DNA of 64,000 nucleotides from Vibrio tubiashii ATCC 19109 (GCF_000772105.1 NZ_CP009355.1:1702583-1766582), one strand, 5' to 3'; positions 9,305 to 19,365 are shown, counted from the stretch's first letter. Notes: generated by a model from the sequence alone, not told the origin. Numbers and translations: made by a program.

Positions 9305-9320
9305 TTTAGGAAACAAAGCC
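9305..9320 (-). repeat. Right terminal inverted repeat of the insertion sequence
   Basis: Reads GGCTTTGTTTCCTAAA on the minus strand from 9320; 15 of 16 bases match the left end. Confidence 0.8.
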
Positions 9321-9508
9321 ACGCTATTCTCGCCGTGACTGCATCGCTGGGGGTTAGCGTAATTGCAGAAGGTGTTGAAACCAGAGAGCAGCAACATTTT
9401 TTAGAACAGCGGGGTTGCAAACATTATCAAGGATATTTATTCGGACGACCAACTTTTTTGATCGACTGCAGCAGCATTTTAAATTTAGATATCACTGACC
9501 CCGTATAG
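9321..9508 (+). pseudogene. Remnant of an EAL-domain (c-di-GMP phosphodiesterase) gene
   Basis: Directly after the right end of the insertion sequence an open frame without a start reads [20 protein letters not shown], then [20 protein letters not shown] and GRP, and stops at TAG 9506-9508. This is the C-terminal part of an EAL domain, including the conserved IAEGVET and QGYLFGRP motifs. Everything upstream, including the metal-binding EAL and DDFG-type motifs, is gone. It is a non-functional 3' fragment produced by the insertion or a linked deletion. Confidence 0.85.
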
Positions 9509-9689
9509 CGCATGCTATGTTTATTGGGAGTGAGTGGAATCACGCCCCTAAAAAATCTAATGTGTATTACTTTTGTTAGTTCAATAACCCTAAGCCAATT
9601 TTGTCCACCAACTTTTCAGATCTTCCTGAACCCTACTAAATGTGACTGCCAAACTTCATGTTGACCCAAAACACTTAGAGGAGGTCATC

Positions 9690-10286
9690 ATGAGGAAGTT
9701 ATCTACTGCAAAATGCAGTGGCATCAAAAGGCCGTTTAAGCTTGAAGAGATCTGGCGGATCAGAACTAGGCTGGAGATTGAAAATAATCTGATGCAGCTC
9801 GCACTGCTGAACTTGGCGATAGACAGCAAGTTAAGAGCGAGTGATTTGCTAAAGCTACACGTTTACGATGTTTCTTCGCAAGGAGTTATCTATGAAAGGG
9901 TTCAGTGCATCCAGCAAAAAACTGGCACCGACGTCCACTATGAGATTACTCCGAGAACACAACAAAGCATTAGCCGATGGATCTTTGCAGCATCCTTAGA
10001 GGCAAGCAGTTTTCTATTCCCGAGTAACCGACGCTTTGGACAACCTATCAGCTACTCTTTCTATCGTTCAATCATTAGGAGTTGGGCTACTAAACTGGGA
10101 TTGAATGCCGACTATTACGGTACTCATTCCATGCGCCGAACCAAAGCGACTTTAATCTATGCCAGAACGAAAAACATCAGAGCTGTACAGATCTTACTTG
10201 GACACTCGAAGCTAGATAACACTATTCGATACCTTGGCGTAGAGCTAGAAGATGCTCTGAGGTTGTCTGAGAAAACAGATTGCTGA
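9690..10286 (+). CDS. Short tyrosine recombinase / phage-integrase family protein
   Basis: The protein has 198 residues from ATG 9690, chosen because AGAGGAGGT lies 6 bases upstream; the longer frame from 9642 lacks such a site. It consists of little more than the catalytic domain, as in the FimB/FimE inversion recombinases. All active-site residues are visible: R49 (KLRASD), K77 (QQKTG), H146 and R149 (HSMRR), H172 (GHSKLD) and Y181 (IRYLG). It should catalyse site-specific strand exchange. No invertible promoter or att site was identified nearby. It sits next to an insertion-sequence scar, in keeping with a plastic region. Confidence 0.85.
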   Translation: MRKLSTAKCSGIKRPFKLEEIWRIRTRLEIENNLMQLALLNLAIDSKLRASDLLKLHVYDVSSQGVIYERVQCIQQKTGTDVHYEITPRTQQSISRWIFAASLEASSFLFPSNRRFGQPISYSFYRSIIRSWATKLGLNADYYGTHSMRRTKATLIYARTKNIRAVQILLGHSKLDNTIRYLGVELEDALRLSEKTDC

Positions 10287-10301
10287 CAGACAGGAGCTGT
10301 A

Positions 10302-10335
10302 ACAGGCTTTTCTTCTGAAAAGCCTGTGCCCCTTT
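10302..10335 (+). terminator. Rho-independent terminator after the recombinase
   Basis: An 11-bp perfect stem ACAGGCTTTTC / GAAAAGCCTGT (10302-10312, 10317-10327) with loop TTCT is followed by GCCCCTTTATT, 16 bases after the stop. Confidence 0.7.
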
Positions 10336-10395
10336 ATTAGTTAGCGTAACCATATATTCCTTGTAACAAAGCAAAGCCATCCTTCGATTGACACT

Positions 10396-10869
10396 CTATC
10401 GTTTCAATATCTCAAGTATTTGCTTCCCATCACTGTGCATGCCCTCGTAAGCACCAAAGATACTTGGATATTGCATAGGAACAGCTGTTACAAGTGTCTG
10501 AAGCAGCGAGAAGTACAATCCAAAGTTTATGCAATAACTTAGTAGGTATGGAAGTTGAAACTTGGATGCGAAGTAAAGCAATGTACACATCCCGAGAGAA
10601 GTTAGTGGTCCCATTGCAAGTGAAATGACTCTCTCTTTAGATGAGCATCTAGAGGATATCTCAGAGTAGCCTACATGCATTGGAACTTTGGTCGATGATA
10701 TAGATAAGTTACCCCAATTCAACGTCCTGACGTCTGAACCCAACCCTAACACTATTTTCACCGGATACCCTTTAAGTAGCTGTGGCAGTGCATGTCCCAA
10801 CTCGTGAGCGAGTGTAAGTGCCGGCGTTATCACAACAAGGCCTAAGATAATTCCGATGATTTCAATCAT
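10396..10869 (-). CDS. Small M50-like membrane zinc metalloprotease
   Basis: The 157-residue protein has an HELGH zinc motif (H22, E23, H26) inside the first membrane segment, as in site-2-protease-like M50 peptidases and their short relatives. At least three hydrophobic segments are visible (about 3-28, 83-105, 112-135). A second conserved motif (NxxPxxxxDG in typical S2P) is not obvious, although a C-terminal SDGKQIL could hold the third ligand Asp. M50 proteases cut within the membrane. Its neighbours give no hint of a substrate. Family placement is moderately sure, activity uncertain. Confidence 0.65.
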   Translation of the reverse strand: MIEIIGIILGLVVITPALTLAHELGHALPQLLKGYPVKIVLGLGSDVRTLNWGNLSISSTKVPMHVGYSEISSRCSSKERVISLAMGPLTSLGMCTLLYFASKFQLPYLLSYCINFGLYFSLLQTLVTAVPMQYPSIFGAYEGMHSDGKQILEILKR

Positions 10870-11120
10870 AGCGTGTCCTGTTCATTATTTTCCGTTTGTT
10901 TATTGCGCAACCGATGGTAGCAAGTTCTTTTTCTAAACAAAGTGCTGAGAGATAAACGGCAATATGGGGGAGTTAATGAACCTATTTCATGACGAATGGA
11001 TGACTTTGGGATAGGAAAAACTATCTAGGAATAGTTAAATTAGAAAAAGTACTGACTCACTCTTGTCCAAATACTAGCTAAACAACCGTATTCAAGAACA
11101 AGAGTAAATGGAATTTTGCT
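10870..11120. other. Intergenic stretch with a 12-codon mini-ORF
   Basis: A frame ATG 10976 to TAG 11014 reads MNLFHDEWMTLG and has a strong GGGGGAG ribosome-binding sequence 3 bases upstream. Nothing else coding is visible. It may be a leader peptide or the start of a lost gene. Confidence 0.3.
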
Positions 11121-11162
11121 AAAGGTGTGTCGATAATGACACCGACACACCTTTTCGTTTTT
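11121..11162. terminator. Terminator hairpin between protease and glucosidase genes
   Basis: A 12-bp perfect stem (11121-11132 AAAGGTGTGTCG with 11143-11154) is followed on the plus strand by TTCGTTTTT. It lies 18 bases beyond the stop of the minus-strand glucosidase gene, so it could act in either direction. Confidence 0.6.
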
Positions 11163-11179
11163 GGAGTTAGGAACAAACT

Positions 11180-12574
<1,395 letters not shown>

Positions 12575-12769
12575 CTAAATCAGCATTAACATCTGCCAAT
12601 CATTGTAGAGATGAAACGAGGAACAAATGAGGTCTGATTGATTAGCCGTTGTTTCCTATTTTTGCCGAAATTACAGTGGATAATTTTCATCATTTCGAGA
12701 CCTTAACGACAACATTCACCCAGTGCACATATTATGCTTACTGTAGGATATTCAGAAGAGGACACGATT

Positions 12770-13189
12770 ATGAACTACCGGCATATTCTTGTTGCCCTAG
12801 AGCTTGAGGAAGAGACTAAAGCTCTTATTGACAGGGCCGTTTACTTGGCAAAATTAACCGACGCGCAAATCTCTTTTATCCATATTGATGGCTCACATGG
12901 TGAAATTTATCCAGAGTTAGTCGATTTAAAAGATAGCCCCGATCAACAACCCTTAGGTGAGAGAGCCATCGAACAAATTATCGCTTTTGAAGAGTATAGT
13001 CCGCTTACAATCAGACAGATATTTGTGGGCACTGGCGAACTGGCTGACAAGCTCAAAAACACCATAGAAGACAACAATGTCGATTTATTAATCTGTGGTC
13101 ATCACCATGATTTTTGGAGCAAAATTGTCTCTTACTCTAAGCATATTGTCGACAAGTCACCGGTTGATATTCTGGTTGTGCCTCTTTAG
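12770..13189 (+). CDS. uspA: Universal stress protein UspA
   Basis: The start is ATG 12770 (MNYRHILVALEL), with AGAGGA 7 bases upstream; the longer frame from 12734 is not needed. The 139-residue protein is a single Usp domain. Its C-terminal half (DLLICGHHHDFWSK, VDILVVPL) closely follows E. coli UspA (CGHHQDFWSK), which lacks the ATP-binding GxxG of other Usp proteins; that motif is absent here too. Cytoplasmic dimer, induced by growth arrest and stress in relatives. A terminator follows. Divergent from the glucosidase gene. Confidence 0.88.
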   Translation: MNYRHILVALELEEETKALIDRAVYLAKLTDAQISFIHIDGSHGEIYPELVDLKDSPDQQPLGERAIEQIIAFEEYSPLTIRQIFVGTGELADKLKNTIEDNNVDLLICGHHHDFWSKIVSYSKHIVDKSPVDILVVPL

Positions 13190-13217
13190 AACGAGGGGAT
13201 CACAACAATCTACTTTT

Positions 13218-13251
13218 ATGGCGAGATGATAACGCTCTCGCCATTTCTTTT
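13218..13251 (+). terminator. Rho-independent terminator of uspA
   Basis: A 9-bp perfect stem ATGGCGAGA / TCTCGCCAT (13218-13226, 13236-13244) is followed by TTCTTTTAG, 29 bases after the uspA stop. Confidence 0.75.
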
Positions 13252-13484
13252 AGTATCTCCTTCACTCCGAAGCCAGTTCCACATGCTGACCCTTTTATTA
13301 TGGAAGTTTTATTCCATAGTGATTGGAACAATTGGCTATTTTTCTCTGTTACCAACTGCACTAAATTAGCCCCATCGACATAAGCAAGAGCGGATTTTCG
13401 ATAATTGGGGCATGTTCCAGCCATACGTTAATTGTTGACGCACCGAACATCAAACCCGACTGAATTCGTAATTTTTAGATAGTT

Positions 13485-13648
13485 ATACCAATTAGGATAA
13501 GTAGATGTTCAGATAATTGCGCAGGAAAAATCGCTTAGAGCAAGGCATAGATTGAAGCTAGCTAGTTATTCTACCTACAAAATCTATAACGTAGCTATCA
13601 GCGATTTTAACCAGCAAGAATGTTCAGATACTTATTCTGATTGGTTTT
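13485..13648. repeat. MITE-like imperfect inverted repeat (Vibrio type)
   Basis: About 164 bp with inverted ends (left ATACCAATTAGGATAAGTA, right reading AAACCAATCAGAATAAGTA on the minus strand) and a nested perfect pair AAAATCGCT / AGCGATTTT. The centre contains TTCTACCTACAAAATCTATAA. It encodes nothing. Elements of this look are scattered in Vibrio genomes from general knowledge. Its right end abuts the ribosome-binding site of the nitroreductase gene. Confidence 0.75.
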
Positions 13649-13658
13649 AGGAGCCAAC

Positions 13659-14318
13659 ATGACTCATCCAATCATCAAAGACTTAAACACTCGTTACACA
13701 GCGAAAAAATACGACGCGACAAAACGTATTTCTGCAGAAGATATGCAAGTAATCAAAGAAGCTATCCGCTTATCTGCATCGTCAATCAACTCTCAGCCTT
13801 GGAAATTCATCGTACTTGAGAGTGATGAAGCTAAACAGCGCTTCCACAACACGTTTGCCAACATGCACCAGTTCAACCAGCCGCATGCAAAAGAAGCATC
13901 ACACACTATTTTGTTTGCTCATAACCCGCACTTTACTAAAGAGCAATACGCAAAAGTTGTCGATGCAGAAGTAACTTCTGGACACTTGCCAGCAGAGCGT
14001 TACAACGACATGCTAAACGGTGCTTACGGTTTTGCTGAGCTAAATACAGATGAAACTGGCTTTAACGGTAACTGGACTAAAGCTCAAACCTATATCGCTT
14101 TGGGCAACACGCTGCACACTCTTGCGCGTATGGGCATTGCATCTACTCCAATGGAAGGGGTTGACCCTGAGCTAATCGGAGAAGTCTTCAAAGATGAGCT
14201 AGACGGTTACGTGTGTGATTTTGCTTTGGCTATGGGTTACCACAAAGAAGGTGAAGACTATAACCACGGTTTGCCAAAAGCTCGTCTTCCAATGGATGAC
14301 GTAATCACCACCCTTTAG
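13659..14318 (+). CDS. nfsB: NfsB-like oxygen-insensitive NAD(P)H nitroreductase
   Basis: The start is ATG 13659 (MTHPIIKDLNTRYTAKKYD), with TTAGGAG 6 bases upstream; the track frame from 13641 would begin inside the repeat element. The 219-residue protein shows the FMN-binding N-terminus (RYTAKKYD, SINSQPWKFIV), the central dimer region and the C-terminal GLPKARLP end typical of NfsB. The enzyme is an FMN flavoprotein that reduces nitroaromatics and quinones in the cytoplasm. It is followed by a monooxygenase-fold protein and a LysR regulator on the same strand, suggesting a quinone or electrophile response unit. Confidence 0.85.
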   Translation: MTHPIIKDLNTRYTAKKYDATKRISAEDMQVIKEAIRLSASSINSQPWKFIVLESDEAKQRFHNTFANMHQFNQPHAKEASHTILFAHNPHFTKEQYAKVVDAEVTSGHLPAERYNDMLNGAYGFAELNTDETGFNGNWTKAQTYIALGNTLHTLARMGIASTPMEGVDPELIGEVFKDELDGYVCDFALAMGYHKEGEDYNHGLPKARLPMDDVITTL

Positions 14319-14360
14319 GGTCTATTGATCTAGTAACTAACCAAGAGAATGACATCAACC

Positions 14361-14651
14361 ATGACAAAGTTAACCATCATCGCCAATATCATTGCTAAAG
14401 ACGGTCAAGTAGAGCTAGTAAAATCTGAGCTAATCAAGTTAATCGACAAGACTCGTGTTGAGCAGGGTTGTATTAACTATGACTTGCACCAAGACAATCA
14501 AAACCCAGCTCACTTTGTATTCCACGAGAACTGGGAGTCAGAAGCCGCGCTTGATGAACACTTGGCAAGCGAGCATATTGCGGCATACTCAGCAGCGGTA
14601 GAGGGCGCGATCGAGAGTTTTACCCTCAACAAGATGACGCACATTGCGTAA
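14361..14651 (+). CDS. Antibiotic-biosynthesis-monooxygenase (ABM/YgiN-like) domain protein
   Basis: The 96-residue protein from ATG 14361 (MTKLTIIANIIAKDGQ) is a single dimeric ferredoxin-like ABM domain, with the conserved EQGCINYDLHQD and FHENWESEAALDEHL motifs. E. coli YgiN of this family is a quinol monooxygenase. An ATG at 14349 in the same frame gives four extra residues and is closer to the AGAGA sequence, so the start is uncertain. It follows the nitroreductase by 42 bases and precedes the LysR gene. The likely role is in redox handling of quinones or aldehydes; this is inference from the pairing. Confidence 0.8.
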   Translation: MTKLTIIANIIAKDGQVELVKSELIKLIDKTRVEQGCINYDLHQDNQNPAHFVFHENWESEAALDEHLASEHIAAYSAAVEGAIESFTLNKMTHIA

Positions 14652-14695
14652 TCGAGGATAATAGGCGGTGTTTTTTCCAACCGGAGCTCCGCCTT

Positions 14696-15568
14696 ATGAA
14701 TGTCACTCACCTCAAAGCACTATTACTTGCCATCGAGCTGGGGTCGATTTCCGCTGCGGCGCGTAAGTTAGGTAAAAAACAATCTCAGGTCAGCCAGTGG
14801 ATCTCTGACCTTGAGATTGATTTAGGTGTCAGCTTTTTCGATCGAACAGGCAACAAAAGCACCCTAAGTGCTCAAGGTGAACAACTACTCCCTTCCCTAA
14901 CTCATACCCTTGCGCAACTTGATAAACTCAACCATCGAGCAGCAGCACTTAGCCAAGGAGAGCCATCGTCCATTCGCATCGGACTTGAGCACTATATTCC
15001 TGAGTCCCCGTTAACCAAGGCAATCACTACTCTGTTTCAACTGCCTAACTTGTGCCTAGAGATTTACCGAGCAGAGTTTCAAGAACTCAGCGAAGATCTG
15101 CACAATGGCGACACAGATATCGTCATCCGCCATGAATCAGGACAGCTGCATCAAACTGAAATGGAATACGCTAAATTAGGCTGCTATCAAGAAGGCTTGG
15201 TCTGCCATCGTTCGCTGCCTCTAACGCAATCGCAACCTATCTCTGTTGATGATTTAAGCCTGTTCAAAGAGTTGATTTGGGGGGAGCTTGGAGAAGAAGA
15301 GGGAGAAGGATTTAGCCCCGACTATGCCGTGATCAATGATCTAACGCTACTCATTCGATTGCTAGAAAACGGCCAAGGATTTGCGTTCTTGCCTCTTGAT
15401 AATCTCCATCAACAGCTTAAATCGGGCTCTCTCGTCGCTCTTGACTCTGATTTTGAGCAAAGCGCTATCCCACGTCGTGTTGAAATAAACTGGCGTTCCG
15501 GCCTCACATTATCAGAGACCGGAAACAAGGTGATTGAGGCGATTAAAAACCTGCACCAATTTAGATAA
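14696..15568 (+). CDS. LysR-family transcriptional regulator
   Basis: The 290-residue protein has an N-terminal LysR winged helix (residues 1-60, SISAAARKLGKKQSQVSQWISDLE given as landmark in two parts) and a periplasmic-binding-protein-like effector domain. It is transcribed with the nitroreductase and ABM genes, 44 bases after the latter, which is unusual as LysR genes are mostly divergent from their targets. It may activate its own operon. It ends 9 bases from the convergent amidohydrolase gene. Confidence 0.85.
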   Translation: MNVTHLKALLLAIELGSISAAARKLGKKQSQVSQWISDLEIDLGVSFFDRTGNKSTLSAQGEQLLPSLTHTLAQLDKLNHRAAALSQGEPSSIRIGLEHYIPESPLTKAITTLFQLPNLCLEIYRAEFQELSEDLHNGDTDIVIRHESGQLHQTEMEYAKLGCYQEGLVCHRSLPLTQSQPISVDDLSLFKELIWGELGEEEGEGFSPDYAVINDLTLLIRLLENGQGFAFLPLDNLHQQLKSGSLVALDSDFEQSAIPRRVEINWRSGLTLSETGNKVIEAIKNLHQFR

Positions 15569-15577
15569 TGCGAGTGG

Positions 15578-17254
15578 TTACTGCTGCTCTAAATCAAACA
15601 CTATCTTACCTTTTAGGATCGTCATCCAAATATCAGTGGACTTGATTTTCTCTGGTGAAAGTTGGGTAATATCATGAGAAAGCACTGCAAAATCAGCCGA
15701 CTTACCTAGCTCTATCGAGCCCGTTACCTCATCAATACCTAGACTAGCAGCGGCATTAATCGTATAAGCCTCTATGGCGTCTTTAACGCTCGGTAAACCT
15801 GTTTTTCCCATAATCACACTGTTAGCGATCCCCACCAGAGGGTTGATGTCGTGAACGTTCCAGTCACTGCTTAACGATACGTTAGCACCTGTATCGAAGA
15901 TAGCTTTTAGGTTCATCAAGGCTCTTGTACGTTTAGCGCCTAAGAAGGCTTCTGCCCACTGGTGATCGTGGTAAGCGACGTAATCAGAGCCGACTTGGAA
16001 GTCCGCAGTTACATCTAATTTAGCAAAACGTGGCACATCTTTAGAATTGACTAACTCAACGTGAGTTAGGGTGTAATCTTTATCGCCACCTTGGCCGCGC
16101 ATTGCTTCGATCGCGTTCAATGACTCGCGAATCGCTCCATCACCAATCGCATGGATATGAGCACCATAGCCAATCTTGTCTAGGGCTTTTAACCACGTCT
16201 CCATCGCTTGTGGTGGAATGTAGTTAATGCCATACGGTTCATCTGAAATATAGGTATCAAGATAAGGTGCGAGCGTCTTGGCGGTACCATTAACCAAAAT
16301 ACCATCGCTGTACATTTTGACTTGATCAACCAGCAACAACCCTGACGTATCCGCAGAATATATCTCGCTTAAGAACGATAACTGAGGCTGCATACTGTCC
16401 GTTGGGTAAATCCAAGGTCTAAGTGAAACACGCGCCGTCAGATCCCCGCGCTTCTCTGCTTCTTGCCATACGTCATACCAGCCGCGCTTCCAATATAAGC
16501 GACCATCACCAATCGTAGTAATACCATGCGCTCTAGCTTCTTCTAGCCCGGCCATAAGCCCTTCATAGCTTTGATCAAACTGTTCTTCTAAGCTGTTCCA
16601 AGCCATTTCCATCACGATATCACCCGCATTATCAAACAAAATGCCATTAAGCACACCGGTGTACTCATCCTTTAGGATCTTACCACCTTGTGGCTCAGGT
16701 GAGCTTTTAGTGATACCAGCGAGCTCTAAAGCCACCGAGTTAACCCACATAGAGTGAGACGTTTGCTCCATAATAATGACTGGCTGATCTGGAAAAACGG
16801 AATCAATCACTTCAAGTGGGGTTCTCTGATTATCTTCTGCAAGAAGCGCTTCTATTGAAAAGCCGTAACCCATCACCCACTCCCCCTTGGTCGCGTCTTT
16901 GCGACACGCCTTAAGGTATGGGATTTGATCCTCTAGTCCTGCATCCATGCTCACTTCGCACTGCCCGCCCGCCTCTGATGCTGCTTCAAAGACATGGTTA
17001 TGGTTATCGACAAAACCAGGCATTACATAGGCACCTTCTAAGTCGATCACTTCGGTATAACGATTGGTGAATTTATCTGATTCAGCGTTTTGGCCAATAT
17101 AAAGAATTTTTCCGTTGGCGATGGCGATCGAATCTGCCGATTGGTGACCATAAATCTTGGCGTTAGTTAACACCATATCCGCACTGTCTGCTGCAAAAGT
17201 ATGAGTACTCATTGATAAGCTCGCGAGTAATGTCAGAGTGAAAGCTCGTTTCAT
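15578..17254 (-). CDS. Exported amidohydrolase, YtcJ-like amidohydrolase-3 family (second copy)
   Basis: The 558-residue protein has a signal peptide ending THTFA-ADS at about residue 21, the HxH metal motif (H85, H87 in VDNHNHVFE), IHAIGDGAIRE in the barrel and SLSSDWNVHDINP near the end with the catalytic Asp. The composite domain closes with SIELGKSADFAVL. It shares architecture with the protein at 6031-7725 but they are clearly divergent, with different flanks and no MarR here. Substrate unknown; periplasmic location inferred. It is convergent with the LysR gene. Confidence 0.87.
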   Translation of the reverse strand: MKRAFTLTLLASLSMSTHTFAADSADMVLTNAKIYGHQSADSIAIANGKILYIGQNAESDKFTNRYTEVIDLEGAYVMPGFVDNHNHVFEAASEAGGQCEVSMDAGLEDQIPYLKACRKDATKGEWVMGYGFSIEALLAEDNQRTPLEVIDSVFPDQPVIIMEQTSHSMWVNSVALELAGITKSSPEPQGGKILKDEYTGVLNGILFDNAGDIVMEMAWNSLEEQFDQSYEGLMAGLEEARAHGITTIGDGRLYWKRGWYDVWQEAEKRGDLTARVSLRPWIYPTDSMQPQLSFLSEIYSADTSGLLLVDQVKMYSDGILVNGTAKTLAPYLDTYISDEPYGINYIPPQAMETWLKALDKIGYGAHIHAIGDGAIRESLNAIEAMRGQGGDKDYTLTHVELVNSKDVPRFAKLDVTADFQVGSDYVAYHDHQWAEAFLGAKRTRALMNLKAIFDTGANVSLSSDWNVHDINPLVGIANSVIMGKTGLPSVKDAIEAYTINAAASLGIDEVTGSIELGKSADFAVLSHDITQLSPEKIKSTDIWMTILKGKIVFDLEQQ

Positions 17255-17535
17255 TGGCTTGTTCCTTTTTATTCTTCCCTAACGCTTCTCAGTATAGGGT
17301 GAGTGAATACGCATAGCCTAACAAGTGATTAGATTGATAGAAAAATAGTCACTATCAGAGAATTGGGATAGTCAGTTTGAACTGCTCCCAGATTCTTTTT
17401 AGATTTTTATCGCAATTGATCTAAGTAGCTGCCAAAGTAAGTAGATAAAAATAAACGAGTAGATACTCACCCTGTCATCTTGGCTCTTAAAGATAAGCCC
17501 AAAGGGATGGGAGACCAGTGAAGAGATAATTATAA

Positions 17536-18600
17536 ATGGATTCAATTACTCAAGCAGCGTTAGGTGCAACAGTAGCAGGTGCCATTGCAGGCAAAAAGTG
17601 TAATGCAAAAGTGCTGTTAATCGGAGCCGCGCTAGGTACCTTACCTGATCTCGATGTCATATTAGATTATGGCGATGCAGTGCAAAACACCATTAAACAC
17701 CGCGGTTTTAGTCACTCTCTGCTGGTATTATTGCCATTTTCTTGGATTGCTTCTTGGCTGTATTGTCGCTTAAAACCCGATGCTTTCTGGAATTTCTCCC
17801 GCACCTTTTTACTCACTGCGAGTGTGTTGGTCACCCACGCTCTGCTAGACGCAATGACGACTTATGGCACGCAACTTATATGGCCAATACAAGGTTACTT
17901 TTCACTCAACAGTGTATTCATCATTGACCCTATTTACACCGTACCTCTATTAGTCGCAATTGGTGTAAGCCTGTTCTCAAACTCTAGAGGTAGCAGGTGG
18001 TGTTTATCTATGCTGCTCACCTCCACGCTTTATTTGGGGTGGGGCTATGCTTCCCAACAGGTCGTTGCGGCTCGAGTTGAAGATAACTTGGTGTCGCAAA
18101 ACCTTCCTAGCCAACAAGTTCTGATTACACCAACCCCTTTTAATACGCTGTTATGGCGAGTCATTGTTATGGATGAAGGACAATACTGGGAAGGCTTAGC
18201 CTCGATATTAGACGGGCAATCTCATATAAATTTTGTGTCACGTCCATTAGGGCAATGGCCAATGAAAGAGAAATCCGAAACATTAAAAGGGCTACAAGCT
18301 TTTGCGCATAACTACGTAAATTATCGAGTTGAAAATGACGCTTTGATTGTCACTGACCTTCGCTTGGGGATGTCAGATAACCTGCCGTTCGAATTTATCT
18401 TCGCTCATATGAATGAGAGTGGTGACTGGCGACTACTCGATACAACTAAGCGTTACCCGAGTGAAAGGAGCTTGGCGCAGATTGGTCAACTGTGGGAGCG
18501 ACTAAAAGGAGATCAAACGATTGACGCAAACTTACACACGACAGCCCCACCTGAAGATCAACCAACTCAGGAAAGCAAGGTACCATTGGGCAGTAGCTAG
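17536..18600 (+). CDS. YdjM-like inner-membrane metal-dependent hydrolase family protein
   Basis: The 354-residue protein begins MDSITQAALGATVAGAIAGK and carries GTLPDLDV and HRGFSHSLL, the His/Asp motifs of the LexA-binding/YdjM family (PF04307), plus THALLDAMTTYGTQ. Four or more membrane segments fill residues 5-175, and a soluble domain follows. E. coli YdjM is a small SOS-induced membrane protein; this longer form has an extra C-terminal domain of unknown role. No SOS box was identified upstream. Catalysis is unproven for the family. Confidence 0.82.
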   Translation: MDSITQAALGATVAGAIAGKKCNAKVLLIGAALGTLPDLDVILDYGDAVQNTIKHRGFSHSLLVLLPFSWIASWLYCRLKPDAFWNFSRTFLLTASVLVTHALLDAMTTYGTQLIWPIQGYFSLNSVFIIDPIYTVPLLVAIGVSLFSNSRGSRWCLSMLLTSTLYLGWGYASQQVVAARVEDNLVSQNLPSQQVLITPTPFNTLLWRVIVMDEGQYWEGLASILDGQSHINFVSRPLGQWPMKEKSETLKGLQAFAHNYVNYRVENDALIVTDLRLGMSDNLPFEFIFAHMNESGDWRLLDTTKRYPSERSLAQIGQLWERLKGDQTIDANLHTTAPPEDQPTQESKVPLGSS

Positions 18601-18609
18601 CGAGTGCGG

Positions 18610-19365
18610 TTACCTCAAAACTCGATTGAGCTCCATCTCATATGAGGGAAACTGTGAAATCGTGTTGTGGTTGGCACTAGGTATGACAATAACGCCTCTC
18701 AGTTGATCGCTAAACTTAGAAACTAACTGCTCGGTTCTTGCTCGTGTGATCACTCGATCCTGTTCTGCAATAAAGATATAGGTTTTAGCCGTAATGTCTT
18801 TCACCCTATCTGCGGATTTGTATTTATCTTTGAGCAACCAAGAAACAGGGAACATCCAATAGATATCTTTGACGACGTTTTCGATACTATCAAATGGCGT
18901 CACCAGTATGAGCTTGTCTACCTGTCTATGAGCAGCGATATATGTCGCGATACCAGATCCCAGACTTCGCCCCATCAAGGATATGGAATTATGTTTGCTT
19001 TCCACTGACTGAAAAATCTGCACGGCATCGCTATACAATGTTTTTTCCGTCGGTATACCTGAATCATTACCGTAGCCACGGTAGGGAACTAAGTAGATGG
19101 TATAGTTTGGGGCCACTGACGTGAAAAGGGGAATATTGACCTCGATACTTTCTGCATTGCCACCATAATAGATTAGCGCCTTATCTTGACCATCATTGAG
19201 CACCCAACCATGCCGTTGGACCCCATCAACAACGAAGCTGGTATTCATCTCGCCATAGACATTGCTGACAGGCTGAGGGAAATACATAAGGCGACGTTGC
19301 AAGGAGTAGATAGTCAGCGCAATAAGCAAGTAGCTCACCACCACAGTAATTAGCAAGCTTTTCAT
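18610..19365 (-). CDS. Membrane-anchored alpha/beta hydrolase
   Basis: The 251-residue protein has one N-terminal membrane segment (about 4-22) and then an alpha/beta-hydrolase fold. The nucleophile elbow GRSLGSG (Ser), an Asp in EQDRVI and a His in SANHNTI form the expected triad. The YRGYGNDSG oxyanion-side motif matches the YfhR/BEM46-like group. Substrate unknown. It overlaps by 4 bases (ATGA) with the upstream DUF2784 gene, so the two are translationally coupled and likely function together at the inner membrane. Confidence 0.85.
   Translation of the reverse strand: MKSLLITVVVSYLLIALTIYSLQRRLMYFPQPVSNVYGEMNTSFVVDGVQRHGWVLNDGQDKALIYYGGNAESIEVNIPLFTSVAPNYTIYLVPYRGYGNDSGIPTEKTLYSDAVQIFQSVESKHNSISLMGRSLGSGIATYIAAHRQVDKLILVTPFDSIENVVKDIYWMFPVSWLLKDKYKSADRVKDITAKTYIFIAEQDRVITRARTEQLVSKFSDQLRGVIVIPSANHNTISQFPSYEMELNRVLR

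Larger units (their letters stand above)
8268..9320. mobile_element. IS5-family (IS903-like group) insertion sequence
   Basis: The element is 1053 bp, bounded by inverted repeats that begin GGCTTTGTTTCCTAA at both outer ends (8268-8282 and, reversed, 9306-9320). It holds one transposase frame on the minus strand that is broken by an amber codon. IS903-type elements duplicate 9 bp of target, but the flanks here (CCTTGAAAC left, ACGCTATTC right) do not match. The left flank is a GNAT gene and the right flank the tail of an EAL gene. Loss of the duplication and two truncated neighbours indicate a deletion or recombination after insertion. Confidence 0.85.

Noticed and set aside
13200..13424. Minus-strand 74-codon ORF after uspA
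   Set aside because: Its 3' end runs through the uspA terminator hairpin, it has no ribosome-binding site and no recognisable content.
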